Assembly (NCBI RefSeq): GCF_037176765.1
Contig: NC_090022.1
Coordinates: forward strand, 230,389,117 to 230,453,116
DNA: 64,000 bases
Source: Anolis sagrei
Lineage: Eukaryota; Chordata; Lepidosauria; Squamata; Anolidae
Reading direction: 5' to 3'
Shown: positions 46,750 to 57,984 of the stretch, in pieces
How the letters are laid out: each line of letters starts with the position of its first letter
Position numbering within the stretch: position 1 is the first letter of the stretch
Program-made: the position numbers and the translations under genes
Notes under the pieces: generated by a model
Seen by the model: only the letters and a program-made list of their open reading frames with translations
Told to the model about the DNA's origin: nothing
Database searches by the model: none

Positions 46750-47086
46750 CTTTACGTTAGGTAAAGGTTTTCCCCTGCCATTAAGCCCAGTCATGTCTGA
46801 CTCTGGAGGTTGGTGCTCATCTCTATTTCTTAGCCAAAGAGTTGGCATTGTCCATAGACACCTCCAAGGTCATGTGGTTGGCATGACTGCATGGAGCACT
46901 TTTACCTTCCTGCCGGAGTGGTACCTATTGATTTACTTACATTTGCATGTTTTCGAAGTGCTAGGTTGGCAGAAGCTGGGGCTAACAGCAGGAGCTCATG
47001 CTGCTCCCCGGATTCGAACCTGCAACCTTTCGGTGAGCAAATTCAGCAGCTCAGTGGTTTAACCCACTTTACCACCAGGGGCTCCT
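46750..47086 (-). mobile_element. Sauria SINE (BovB-type tail)
   Basis: TTAGGTAAAGGTTTTCCCCT at the left, CCTCCAAGGTCATGTGGTTG inside, CTTTACCACCAGGGGCTCC at the right. Confidence 0.9.
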
Positions 47087-47479
47087 ATATCTGTATGGGA
47101 GCTATATATATTGAGAAAAGGGAGTTAGGAGAAACCGTGAGGTCCAGCCCGAAATTTCCCCCCATCTTGTATCTACTCGTTTAAAAATTCATGAGGATAT
47201 AATCACAGAACACCTACTTACCAGGTTAATTAAACCATAAATGAGCATGTTTTAGTGAACACTTGTATCACTGAAACCATATGTTAAAAGTTACCCGCAG
47301 ACTCTGGGTTTGTATGCCAGCTGTAGATTATGATATAGTACATCTCTCTGCGTGTTTGTTCTATTTACTTCATATTTGTCCTTAGCATAAAAGAGGGATA
47401 TGAATTTTGGCACTCTTCAGATGTTTTGCATTAGAACTCCCCTAAACCCTGAAAAATATGAGTGGAAACTAGGGTTCCT

Positions 47480-47703
47480 GGCAGCTGCCAGCTAAGACCG
47501 AAATACTCTGAGGGTACCAAATTCCATCTGTTCTTGGAGGTTAAGCAGGGTCAGATCTGGTTAGTACTTGCATGGGATGAAAACCAATTAATACCAAGTG
47601 CATTAGGCTACATGCCATGGGAAGGAATTGGCAAAATCACCGCTGAGTATTCCTTGCCGAAGAAAACCTTGTGGATTTTATGGGGTCATCATAGTTCTGC
47701 AGG
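47480..47703 (+). mobile_element. 5S rRNA-derived SINE
   Basis: TTGGAGGTTAAGCAGGGTCA and TGGTTAGTACTTGCATGGGA reproduce the 3' half of 5S rRNA with its internal Pol III promoter. A non-5S body follows (CCGAAGAAAACCTTGTGGAT, GGGGTCATCATAGTTCTGCA). Diverged, not a functional 5S gene. Confidence 0.85.
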
Positions 47704-47946
47704 TTTGGATTGTGTGTGTGTGTCAGGAGCGACTTGAAAAACTGCAAGAGAATTGGCCATCTCCAAGGATGTTTCCGAGGGTACGTCCGGATATTTTACT
47801 ATCCTGTGGGAGGCTTCTCTCATGTCCCCACATGAGAAGCTGGAGCTGACAGACAGGAGTTTACACTGCTCCCTGGACTCAAACCGCCAACCTTTTGGTC
47901 AGCAGTCCTGCTGGCACAAGAGTTTCTATTGCACCACCAGGGGCAG
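47704..47946 (-). mobile_element. tRNA-derived SINE (type B tail)
   Basis: GTGTCAGGAGCGACTTGAAA at the left, TATTGCACCACCAGGGGC at the right. Confidence 0.85.
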
Positions 47947-48693
47947 GTATTATTAGTTCAACAGGCATTATGGTGGCACATATACATGTGCACAATAAAC
48001 CAGCATCTCAGAAGCAACAGATTGCTCATCAATAGCCTAGGAGCTATCTTGGTGTTTTTTATATCGCATACAGAATGTACACACTGCAATTATCTCTTTA
48101 TTGCTGCCCATCTAGTTCCATGGATGTTAGCAGCTTTTGAAAATGTTGTCAATTTACCCATCTAGTGTGGAGGTATGGAGACCTACATCTCACATTCCTA
48201 TTGCTGTGACAGGAGACAAAACGCCGACTGCAGAAATAACACCTTCTGCATTCTGCCCCACAGCTACTGTTATGTCCCCTTGCAATCTTTTCCTGTCAGC
48301 TGTGAACTGCTAGAACTGCTGGGAAAGATTTAGTTTGCATGTGTATCTCTGTGTGTGTGGAAATATAATTAAGCTTTAAGGCCACAGTTCCTATGTTCAG
48401 GGACTTTGGTAATTGTGAGTTTTGGTCCCTGCCAGTTAAGCTAATTTGTTTTTGAGCACACGTGAGACATTTGTGATAAAGCTATCATGTATGGCAATGG
48501 TGATGTCATCTCACAATAAAGTTCCCAATTGAGTGTCACTGTAATATAGTTGTGAAATGCTGAAGACGGAGCTCTCAGTGTGAAATCAGGTGCTTCTCCG
48601 ATGAATGGCAGCCTTTTCCAATTATCGTATCTCTGGTGTGGTAGGTACTCCATAGGGTAGTGCAGGTTGAGTAACCCTTATCTGAAATACTTT
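47947..48693. other. AOPEP intron 2; nothing recognised
   Basis: Unique-looking sequence; no supported feature. Confidence 0.45.
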
Positions 48694-48845
48694 GAGGGCC
48701 CTTCTAGACATGCCCTATATCCCAGATTATCTGGTAGTTTTCCATTTATCCCAGATTATCTGGTAGTTCGAACTCATATAATCCAGTTTAAAACAGAAAA
48801 CCTGGGATCAGATCCTGGGATATAGGGCCTGTCTGGAAACTCCCT
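48694..48845. mobile_element. Palindromic MITE (family P)
   Basis: GGGCCCTTCTAGACATGCCC and TGGGATATAGGGCCTGTCTG; an internal 20-bp direct repeat ATCCCAGATTATCTGGTAGT occurs twice. Confidence 0.75.
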
Positions 48846-48983
48846 GAGACCAGAAGTGTTTTGGATACATTTTAAAAGATTTTGGAATACTTATATTTGC
48901 AAATATGTATATAAGGAAATATCATGTAAATAGGATCCACGTCTTAACATGATATTCCTTTAGGTTTCACAGACTCCTTATAC

Positions 48984-49323
48984 CAGAGGTCCACAGACTT
49001 TTTAAACAGAGGGCCAGGTCACAGTCCCTCAAACTTTTGGAGGGCCAGATTATAATTTGGAAAAAAAAACATGCATCTGTTCCTATGCATAAGCTTATTT
49101 GTAGTGCAAAAAACACTTTAAAACAATACAATAATTAAAATGAAGAACAATTTTAATACATATAAGCTTATCAGTATTTAATGAGAAGCGTGGGCCTGCT
49201 TTTGGCTAATGATATAGGATTGTTGTTGTTGTTGTGTGCTTTCAAGTCGTTTCAGACTTAGGGCCGGGTAAATGACCTTGGAGGGCTGTATCTGGCCCTT
49301 GGGCCTTAGTTTGAGGACCCCTG
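48984..49323. mobile_element. Nonautonomous hAT transposon with perfect TSD
   Basis: 340 bp. Left end CAGAGGTCCACAGACTTTTT and right end AGTTTGAGGACCCCTG are imperfect inverted termini. The 8-bp CCTTATAC is repeated exactly at 48976-48983 and 49324-49331, the size expected of hAT. It lies in AOPEP intron 2. Confidence 0.88.
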
Positions 49324-49351
49324 CCTTATACAATCTTTTAAACAATTTTTT

Positions 49352-49612
49352 AAAGGAGCCCCCAGTGGCGCAGTGAGTTAAATCCTTATGCCAGCAGGGA
49401 CTGAAGACCGACAGGATTCCGAGGAGAGCGTGGATGAGCTCCCTCTGTCAACTTCGGCTCCCAATTCAGGCACATGAGAGAAGCCCCCCACAAGGATGGT
49501 AAAACATCAAAACACCCAGGCATCCCCTGGGCAGCATCCTTGCAGACGGGCAATTCTCTCACACTAGAAGCAACTTGCAGTTTCTCAAGTTGCTCCTGAC
49601 ACGAAACCCCCC
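49352..49612 (+). mobile_element. tRNA-derived SINE (type B tail)
   Basis: Head GGAGCCCCCAGTGGCGCAGT, tail ACTTGCAGTTTCTCAAGTTG, then a C-run. Confidence 0.9.
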
Positions 49613-49770
49613 CCCCCCCCACACCAATTTTGTGCATGAAACAATGTTTGTATACATTGACAGAAATTGTCCTCATGAGTGAATGAGATAGCGACACAAA
49701 AGTTCAGTGTACTCAGAAAGCAAGAGTGTCACTATCTCAACCACCATGTAGACAATTTCATATTTCAGAG

Positions 49771-50237
49771 TACAGTCAACCCTCCCCACTCACTGTGGGT
49801 GGTGTGCTGTATGTGTATGTATTAAATGTGTTTGTTATATGTGTTGATACAGCTGATGGGACAATCAATAAAATGTATGATGCCACTGGGGTTAGGGGAC
49901 AAGGGCCCCCATGAATGTGAATAACATCAAATTACCATTCTAGGAATGTTTATGTTCTTCTAGCAGGTCTTGGGTTTTTCTGGAAGGGTTTTTCTGGAAG
50001 CTGACTGTAGAATCGCATTGGAAATCCTAGAGATTCCAACAGACGTGTTCTCTCTAAAAATCTCTGTGTCATCCAGCATAATTTAAGGAAAATGAGTATA
50101 TAGTCACATTGGAGGGTCTGGAGATTTTTAGAGAGAATATTTTAAATCAAATGTGTAACTAAAGCCAAAACCACAAATATAGAGGGATGCCTGTATATTG
50201 GATTTCAGAATTCCAGATAAGGGATGCTTGGTCTGTA
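49771..50237. mobile_element. Tigger/pogo-like nonautonomous element
   Basis: Left TACAGTCAACCCTCCCCACT and right CACAAATATAGAGGGATGCC are inverted termini of the tacagtcaaccctc type. Confidence 0.65.
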
Positions 50238-50796
50238 TAAGCTTGTGAATATTCTATTGGTTCTCCTGCTGCCCTGAATTTCTGAAAAGGATTTAGGCAA
50301 GAGAAGAGCGACAGCTCCATTCTCCAGCATTCTTTGGAATATTTTTAGCTCCACTGTTGAAAACTCAGTGTGTGGGAAGATAACGGCATGTGTCAGGTAA
50401 CAGGTGGTCTGGCTGTGCTTCCTCTCCCTTCAGTAAACATCATGATAAAAGAATGGGGGCCTGCTGGGCGACCGCAGTCACAGTCTTGAGGAGATGGAAG
50501 TAAAAGGTCATCAGGCTGTGCAGCTTCCTAAATATTTCATTTCATATTTTGTTTTTAATATGTGCCACTTCTGAGGTTTTCTGTTTCTCTGGGGATAAAA
50601 ATGGCCCAAATTTAATTAACTCGACAGAGGAGCTTGAAGGGAGGACCTTAAAGAGTTGCCTTGCATCCTGTACAAGGAGAAAGGCAGGATCTAAATTAAA
50701 TGAGTAAATGCATAAATAAAGGAGTGAAAATTTTGTTGCAGACCCAGTGTAACATGACAAAAATAAAATGGTTTCTAAATGTTGTGTCTCAGCACC
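50238..50796. other. AOPEP intron 2; possible conserved noncoding DNA
   Basis: 50240-50520 is GC-balanced, repeat-free and holds E-box-like CAGGTG. Candidate only. Confidence 0.3.
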
Positions 50797-50929
50797 CTTC
50801 CACGCAGCCCTATATCCCAGAATATCAAGGCAGAAAATCCCACAATATCTGCTTTGAACTGACACTCAGATAATGTGGGATTTTCTGCCTTGATATTCTG
50901 GGATATAGGGCTGTGTGGAAAGGCCCTCT
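50797..50929. mobile_element. Palindromic MITE (family P), well preserved
   Basis: CCCTATATCCCAGAATATCA and TGATATTCTGGGATATAGGG are perfect inverted partners in a 130-bp palindrome. Confidence 0.85.
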
Positions 50930-51267
50930 GCTACTTCCTAGCATGACAAGTGATGACTAAAAGCTTCAATTTAGAATTGGGCACTGCCAGGATGAAGAAT
51001 GTTAACCCCTGGCAGCCACAGGACACATTTTGTGGCCTCCAAAGTCTTTGCTAGACTCCCCCCAACCCTCTTCACCCTCATTTTAAAAATCCTTGTAACT
51101 GCACAAAAGCCCTCCATTGCATACCAGCACATCAAAAGCCCATCCACGCATATAAATCCCCACAGAACCGAAATACCTGTTTTTTCCTATCCCTGTCACT
51201 TCCAAAAACGTGGTGTAATCATTTTGAGAAAGACTCCCTGCCACCATTTTGGGAAGGACATAGATCA

Positions 51268-51860
51268 TTGGTTCTCAACCTTCCTAATGTCGTGACCCCT
51301 TAATACAGTTCCTCATGTTGTGGTGACCCTTAACAATAAAATTATTTTCATTGCTACTTTGTAACTGTAATTTTGCTACCGTTAATATCTGATATGCAGG
51401 ATGTATTTTCATTCACTGGACCAAATTTGGCACAAATACCCAATATGCCCAAATTGGAATACTGGTGGGGTTGGGGGGAGATCGATTTTGTCATTTGGGA
51501 GTTGTAATTGCTGGGTTTTATAGTGAACCTATAATAAAAGAGGATTCTGAACACCACCAGTGATGAAATGGAACCAAACTTGGCACACAGAACTCCCATG
51601 ACCAACAGAAAATACTGGAAGGGTTTGGTGGACATGGACTTTGAGTTTTGGAGTTGTAGTTCATCTACATCCAGAGAGCACTGTGGACTCAAACAATAGA
51701 TCTGGGTCAAACCTGGGACAAATACTCAATATGCCCAAATGTGAATATTGGTGGTGTTTGGGAAAAATAGATCTTGACATTTGGGAGTTGTAGTTGCTGG
51801 GATTTATTGTTCACCTACAATCAAAGAGCATTCTGAACCCCACCGATAGAATTTATGCAC
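51268..51860 (+). mobile_element. SPIN-like hAT transposon, 3' truncated
   Basis: Left end TTGGTTCTCAACCTTCCTAA, then AATACAGTTCCTCATGTTGT and TCTGATATGCAGGATGTATT, which I recognise as the start of SPIN elements. The interior (CAGAACTCCCATGACCAACA; CATTTGGGAGTTGTAGTTGC) matches the longer lizard form as I remember it. The right terminus is missing near 51860. No transposase frame. Confidence 0.75.
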
Positions 51861-51909
51861 TTTGGGAGAGTTAAGACTTTCACAAAGTTGCAAATTATCC
51901 CAGGATTAA

Positions 51910-52070
51910 TGTAGAACTAATGGAATTTTAAATTATTTTAGCTGCCATGACTCCATGCTATGAAATCATGGGAGTTGTCATTTGGTGAGGTACCAGCACT
52001 CTTTGGTAGAGAAGGCTAAAGACCTTTAAACTACAGTTTCCAGGATTCCACAGCATTGAGCAATAGCAGG
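51910..52070. mobile_element. Palindromic MITE (family M)
   Basis: TGGGAGTTGTCATTTGGTGA, GTACCAGCACTCTTTGG and CAGGATTCCACAGCATTGAG. Confidence 0.75.
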
Positions 52071-52520
52071 CAACCCGTGGTTTAGTGTTAAAATATGCAA
52101 ACTGGCTCATATTGTGACCCTAACCTCAATATTTGCCATACACAGATTGTTCCTCCACGCAGCCACATTTACAAGTTCATAGTGGCAGTCATTTTCTACT
52201 TGTAACACCAACTCATAGTCATTTCCATATAATGTGTTTGGGTCCCGAAGAAGTTACCTTGTTTTGCTTGTATTTTGTTAGAGAACAACTTTTTATCTTA
52301 TTGTTGAAACAAATGTAAGAGCAACTCACAATTGCATTGAAATAAAGAATTTGCCAACATTGTGGTTCATTTTTCTCAGGCTAATTTGTGGCCAGATGCA
52401 CTGTGAGTGAGGACATAGATAGTTTTGCATTTCTGGTCCAACTGGATACTCCATAGTTCCTCTAATTGCTTATATAGTGCACATTATTTCACACTTAATT
52501 TTTCTCTCTCTTTCTTATAG

Positions 52521-52687
52521 GCCGTGTGTTTATACAGTGGGGTCTCCAATAAACAACAGGGCCCTTTTTCCATGCCAAGAACCGCCTGTTGCCATGTCAA
52601 CGTGGCAAGCTACCGTCCGAGCAGATGCACGCTTTGTTGTTTTAATGAGTGGCGAAAACTCAGCGGAAATAACAGAATCCGAAGAAG
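52521..52687 (+). CDS. AOPEP: AOPEP coding exon 3
   Basis: 167-nt exon with a good acceptor (pyrimidine-rich tract ending TTATAG at 52520) and donor (GAAG|gtacag). It completes the split Arg codon left by the previous exon and reads PCVYTVGSPINNRALFPCQE, then PPVAMSTWQATVRADARFVVLMSGEN. This part of M1 enzymes ends the N-terminal beta-saddle domain, and the sequence agrees closely with vertebrate AOPEP. It encodes residues 266-321 and leaves one base in phase for the next exon. Intron 2 is about 7.3 kb. Confidence 0.95.
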
Positions 52688-52906
52688 GTACAGCCTATAT
52701 TTGCCATCTTCCTATATGGAACCAGATGGAAAGATATTATTTAATATTGGAATAATGCTCCACTCACATAGATAATTGAGTCTTCCAAGCTTTTTAGCAC
52801 AGTTCAACTTTCACTGCCTAGCACTGCCTATTGTGATCATCTTCCTTTCACACGTGCCCTTTTTCATTTGGGAATGCTAAAAAGGGGAAGTACACTGCAA
52901 CCTTAT

Positions 52907-53170
52907 ACATGGCACAATGGGTTAAACCCTTGAGCTGGCAGGACTGCTTACCGACAGCTCAGCAGTTCGATTCTGGGGAGAGCGTGGATGAGCTCTCTCT
53001 GTCAGATCCAGCTTCCCATGCAGGGACATGAGAAAAGCCTCCCACAATGATGGTAAAACATCAAAACATCTGAGCATCCCCTGGGCAATGTCCTTGCAGA
53101 CGGCAAATTCTCTCAGACTAGAAGCGACTTGCAGTTTTTCAAGTTGCTCCTGACACACACACACAAAACC
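52907..53170 (+). mobile_element. tRNA-derived SINE (type B tail)
   Basis: TGGCACAATGGGTTAAACCC head and ACTTGCAGTTTTTCAAGTTG tail, then (CA)n. In AOPEP intron 3. Confidence 0.88.
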
Positions 53171-53440
53171 CCCCAAAACCAATATAGTTCATTATACTGC
53201 AGACACAGTAGCAATATAATATTTTGATTCTCTTTGCCATGTCATTTGGGTCCCTGAGTAGAATTTGTAATATCAATTAAATATAATTTTATATAAATAT
53301 TATATTAAAGTGATATAAATTTCATATTTTAAAAAGTGCTGATATTTTATTTTCAAATGCAAAAAGTGATAAGGTTAAAAGTAAATCACTACTTCCATGG
53401 CTTAAAAAAAAGATCATGGCTGAATAATGCATCCTTATAC

Positions 53441-53512
53441 CAGCATTTTGTTTGCATAACTTCAGATGGATCGCAGTTATGATCCATCTGAAGTTATGCA
53501 AACAAAATGCTG
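53441..53512. repeat. Perfect 32-bp inverted repeat (hairpin), 8-nt loop
   Basis: Arm 53441-53472 begins CAGCATTTTGTTTGCATAAC. Arm 53481-53512 is its exact reverse complement. The 8-nt spacer is GCAGTTAT. It lies in AOPEP intron 3 and matches no MITE family in this window. Confidence 0.95.
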
Positions 53513-54267
53513 TAACTCTTTGCTATTCAAAACTTCTGATGTGTTCTCATTAATCATTTGGTCAAAATATGATTTTAAAATACGTAACTTTTCCTCTTAT
53601 TACAATTCTGATGCCATGTGATTTAAAAAAAAACCCTGAATAGTGCTTTGTAATTTAGGAAGTTTAATCATGGGAGGGGGGCAGAGTGTGTTCAACATGC
53701 TGTTGATTAGTGTGTCACAAGTGACATCAATGTTCCATAATTTTAGCAGTGATTATACTCTGATTTAGTAATCCAAAACTGTTTTCTGGTACCACAGAGA
53801 ACAGAAAAGCATTTGTTTAGCTTAGTTTACAGAGTCCCTTTTCCCTTTGGCAGCTGTAAGCCAATTTAAAGGTTCCCTTTTGAGCGTACAAGCAATGTAG
53901 TTGATTTTGTGCAAATGTAATGGTTTGTAGAATTGTGAACAGAATCAGCTCCTTTTTCTGTGTATGATATAAATGTCTTTAACCAATGGGAATGCTATTG
54001 AGGCTAGAGAGATGAGCAAAAAGTGGCCCTCCAGATATTGTTGGTCTGCAATTCTCAACAACATCTGGAAGTCCATATTCTGTCCGCCTTCACCTTAGGA
54101 GCAGAGCTGCTTTTGCTCCATTGTGCAGAACAAAACACTCATATTTTGTTGTTTTATTTTCTGTGTTATAAACTGCAATCCAATGAAGCTGGCCTTTTCA
54201 GATGCCTGCTGATTATGCATTGGCTCAGGAGCATGGCTGGTGCACAAAGCATTGTAAAAGGTTTTAT
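53513..54267. other. AOPEP intron 3; nothing recognised
   Basis: A small inverted piece at 54025-54075 (CCAGATATTGTTGG / CCAACA-like) may be MITE debris. Confidence 0.4.
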
Positions 54268-54550
54268 AATGTTTCCTGCTGCCCTGGAGGCTAGGACGAG
54301 GAACAATGGCTTCAAACTACAGGAAAGGAGATTCCACCTGAGCATTAGGAAGAACTTCCTACCTGTGAGAGCTGTTCAGCAGTGGAACTTTCTGCCCCAG
54401 TATATGGTGGAGGCTCCTTCTTGAGAGGCTTTTAAACAGAGGCTGGATGGCCATCCTTCAGGAGGGCTTTGAATGTGATTTTCCTGCTTCTTGACAGGGG
54501 GTTGGACTGAATGGCCCATGAGGTCTCTTCCAACTCTGTAATTCTATGAT
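54268..54550 (+). mobile_element. CR1 LINE 3' fragment
   Basis: CTGCTGCCCTGGAGGCTAGG through GTCTCTTCCAACTCTGTAAT. The frame includes [20 protein letters not shown]. Confidence 0.9.
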
Positions 54551-54694
54551 ATGGGTTAGCTCACAGTCCCTTCATATGTTTGTAAATAAATAAATGCCTA
54601 AATTAGTTATTGGCTACAATCTAACTCTCTGATTCAGTGTATTTGGGATATATTTTTTTGTATGTGATATAATATTTGATCAATGAAATTATTG

Positions 54695-55035
54695 CAATAA
54701 GAAGGCTAGTCTGGTGGCCAAGGTTCAAATCCTCATTCAGCCATGAAAACTCAGTGGGGACCCTTCTACACAGCTCTATATCCCAGAATATGCAGGAAAT
54801 TCCACATTATCTGAGCATGGACTCAGATAACTCAGTTCAAAGCAGATATTGTGGGATTATTTTTTTTTGCCTTGATATTCTGTGATATAGAGCTGTGTGG
54901 AATGGCCCTGGGTGACGCAAAGACAAAAAAGCCGAAATAATCTTGACAAGAAAATCATATGATAGGTTTGCTTTAGGGACATCATAAGTCAGAAACAACT
55001 TGAAGGCACATAACAACAGCAAAAACAACAACACA
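54695..55035 (+). mobile_element. SINE split by a palindromic MITE
   Basis: GGCCAAGGTTCAAATCCTCA (B-box like) and CAGCCATGAAAACTCAGTGG, MITE, then GGGTGACGCAAAGACAA and CATAAGTCAGAAACAACTTG with an (AAC)n-like tail. Confidence 0.6.
54764..54910. mobile_element. Palindromic MITE (family P), nested
   Basis: CCCTTCTACACAGCTCTATA and GATATAGAGCTGTGTGGAAT. Confidence 0.8.
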
Positions 55036-56056
55036 GTACTGCTCGAAATTACATATTTTGCATAGCTTGTGAACTGACTATGAACATCCATGAGTTGTCT
55101 ACATGAATACTTTGATGTAAAACTGGCTGTGAGGACTGACTCTTGTACAAACTGTTTGCTGAACACAGTGTTGAGTGATTTAAGTGTCCAGCTTTTGCAG
55201 TAAACACAAATTACCATCCAAAATCTTGTCAAACTTTCTACAAAGGAGTTGGACTGTTTCTTTGCCACGTGGAAATGTGCACTGTATCCATGAATATTTT
55301 ATTTCCACCCTAGGTGGTGCTGCATCCCAGGGAGCCACACAAGGGCAGACTCGCAGCCAGACAATAGATAGCAACAAAAATGTAAAAGGGAAAGATGCAG
55401 CTTTGAAGCTTTTGGCAGAAAGGCACAGAGCAAGGAATCGTAGTTAAGTTGGTTTCTTACAAGTTTCTGAAACAAACAAGAGACAGAAAAACAGTCAACA
55501 CTCGTTAAACATAATGATTAATGGAATTAAAAAAATAAAGTAGGGAGAAAAATGTACAGTACTACATAGGAATGTGCAAACAGCTTGAGTTTTTTTTTAA
55601 ACAATGGTTGGGATGGCAGCTTCTGAATGGGAAAACCATGACTCAATAAAAGGATATCTACCATTATCCAGATTTAGAACAGAAACTGAGAGAAGGTGAA
55701 TATTGGTGTATTGGTGGTGTGCAATTGATTTTCAAAGAATTTTGTCTCCCAGTAATTTAACAAAATGAAGTACAATTTGGTAATATTATCAAAAGCCAAC
55801 TAGACTGAAAGGTAAGGGCTTGCCCTATCTAATCCCTAGTGCTGGTAATCTATGAAAACAATCAAAGATAACAGAAGCCAGATCAAAATGTATCTAGAAA
55901 ATCAATTTCATCCAGGAACCATTGGAGCTGGAAATACCAGAACTTTGTTCCAAAATGGGGTATTGGAGACTAGTTGGTGATTATCTATTGTTGGATTCAC
56001 AGAAGTGTTTTTTTAATCCTATTTTCATCCTGTTTGGGGCAGAGTAGAACTCTGTC

Positions 56057-56057
<1 letters not shown>
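55036..56057. other. AOPEP intron 3; nothing recognised
   Basis: The 143-codon - strand frame ending at 54837 and the 87-codon + strand frame at 55184 overlap repeats or lack family evidence. Confidence 0.45.
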
Positions 56058-56095
<38 letters not shown>

Positions 56096-56195
56096 TAGCA
56101 TTTATATTCTGCCGTCTCACCCCAAAGGGGACTCATGGCGGAGGACAACACATATACAGCAAACATTCAATGCCGGGACATAAAACTATGTTTTC
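56058..56195 (-). mobile_element. L2-like 3' end with (TTTA)n
   Basis: (TTTA)n, then CACCCCAAAGGGGACTCATG. Confidence 0.75.
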
Positions 56196-56831
56196 ACCAG
56201 ACCCTGAATTCATTAACTGTTGTACATATGTGTTAATAAGGACTTTGACTTCAAGAAGGAAAGTGTATCAGCATGCACAGATCATCAGTTTTCTTTTGAT
56301 TGCATTTTCCCTTGCATCTTGAACATGAAGAGCTTACATAAAATATATCTGGATAAGAATAAGGGCAGCATGAATTGATATAACTGAATTAACCACACAA
56401 AAAGAAACAATTTAAGGGATCCTTTTTAGAATATCTGGTATCAAATTGGGCATATTGGATTATTTCTATAGAAACAGATGTTCTTAAACGGGAGATATGT
56501 TTCATAATAGAGATAAGAAACTATCTTGAGACTCCCAAATAGTGGTGAACTCCAGCCATGCAAAAGTAGAAGTCAAGTTCTAGCAACACATTTCTCACTC
56601 TCCACCTTTCTTCCTCTAGAAAAAAAAGCTTTAAAAGGTGTCTTGGAGGTGCAAAAACATTCGAAAATTAAATGGATGGATGTTACACAAGTTTCTAATT
56701 AGTGTTGGGAAGTTTTCAAAATAAGTGATAGTCAGAATTGATGACAACATTGGATTTGTGCCAGTATTTTTATGATGTGAGAGGCTTCTTTTTTCATTGT
56801 AGGTTGTAGAATATGTTAAACTTACAGGGTT

Positions 56832-57593
56832 TATAGATTGGACTACTGTAATGCGCTCTACATGGGGCTGCCATTGAAAACGGCTCAGAAATTCCAACTG
56901 GTCCAATGGGCAGCGGCCAGGACGTTAACTGGTGCTCCTTACAGAGAGAGGTCAACCCTCCTGTTTAAGGAGCTCCACTGGCTGCCGTTTATTTTCCGAG
57001 CCCAATTTAAGGTGCTGGTGCTTACCTACAAAGCCCTAAATGGTTTGGGACCACGCTATCTGCGTGACCACATCTCCGTTTACGAAGCCACACGCTCACT
57101 GCGCTCATCTGGAGAGGACCTGCTCGTGATTCCGCCTGCGTTGCAGGTGCGTTTGATGGGGACACGAGACAGGGCCTTTTCTATGGTGGCCCCCCGACTC
57201 TGGAACACCCTCCCCAAAGATCTTAGACAGGCCCCTACATTGGCAGTCTTCAGAAAGAACTTGAAGACCTGGCTGTTCCGATGTGCCTTCCCAGAATAGG
57301 AAAACTCCAAAATAAGTCCCAAAAGCACTTTAGTAGAATTAAGATTGCTGCACACTGCACACTGCACTTACCCTATATTACCTGTCACATCAGCACTTTT
57401 AATTCTGTACCCATTACTCTGGCCCGGCCCAGTTTTATTGTGTCTTGGTGTATTGTTTATTGCTCGTTGTTTAATATTGCTTTAACTGTTTTTAATTTGC
57501 TTTAGGTTTTTGTATCGTTATGTTGTGTTTTGAGGCCTTGGCCTTTGTAAGCCGCATCGAGTCCTTCAGGAGATGCTAGTGGGGTACAAATAA

Positions 57594-57631
<38 letters not shown>

Positions 57632-57632
57632 G
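56832..57632 (+). mobile_element. L2 LINE 3' end with intact C-terminal frame
   Basis: Frame 56838-57299 (153 codons) reads MDYCNALYMGLPLKTAQKFQ, FRAQFKVLVLTYKALNGLGP and APRLWNTLPKDLRQAPTLAV, the end of L2 ORF2. The 3' UTR ends AGATGCTAGTGGGGTACAAA and (TAA)n at 57598-57631. 5'-truncated; low decay suggests a fairly recent insertion. In AOPEP intron 3, 350 bp before exon 4. Confidence 0.92.
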
Positions 57633-57984
57633 GGTAGCCATACATTGTGATAGTTTCAAAACAGAAGGTGAAATGCATTGTAGCATGAGCAAAACTCCAC
57701 TCGCGTGTTGAGACTTTCCTTTCCTCTCCCATGCTGCACTCCTCTTCCCCAGAACTGCACTTTGTGGATGATAAAGGTGGAATTAGTACCTCTCCTTTCC
57801 GTTGATTAAAACAGTTCTGTGAACTTGAGGGCTTAATTGGATGCCACCCATTATAGCTGCATTAAAAAAACAAACAGAAATCTAACTCTCAGACTTCCTG
57901 GGTTACTGAATCAAGTAACTGCTTTTTCGATTTAGCATTCCAAGTGCCAGTGCAGTGGGTAATCCCTTTTCTTTTTCTTTGTAG

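Noticed and set aside
47520-47600. Functional 5S rRNA gene
   Set aside because: Only the 3' half matches, with several changes, and it is fused to a SINE body.
54837-55268. 143-codon - strand frame
   Set aside because: Overlaps a MITE and SINE remnant in AOPEP intron 3; no family match.
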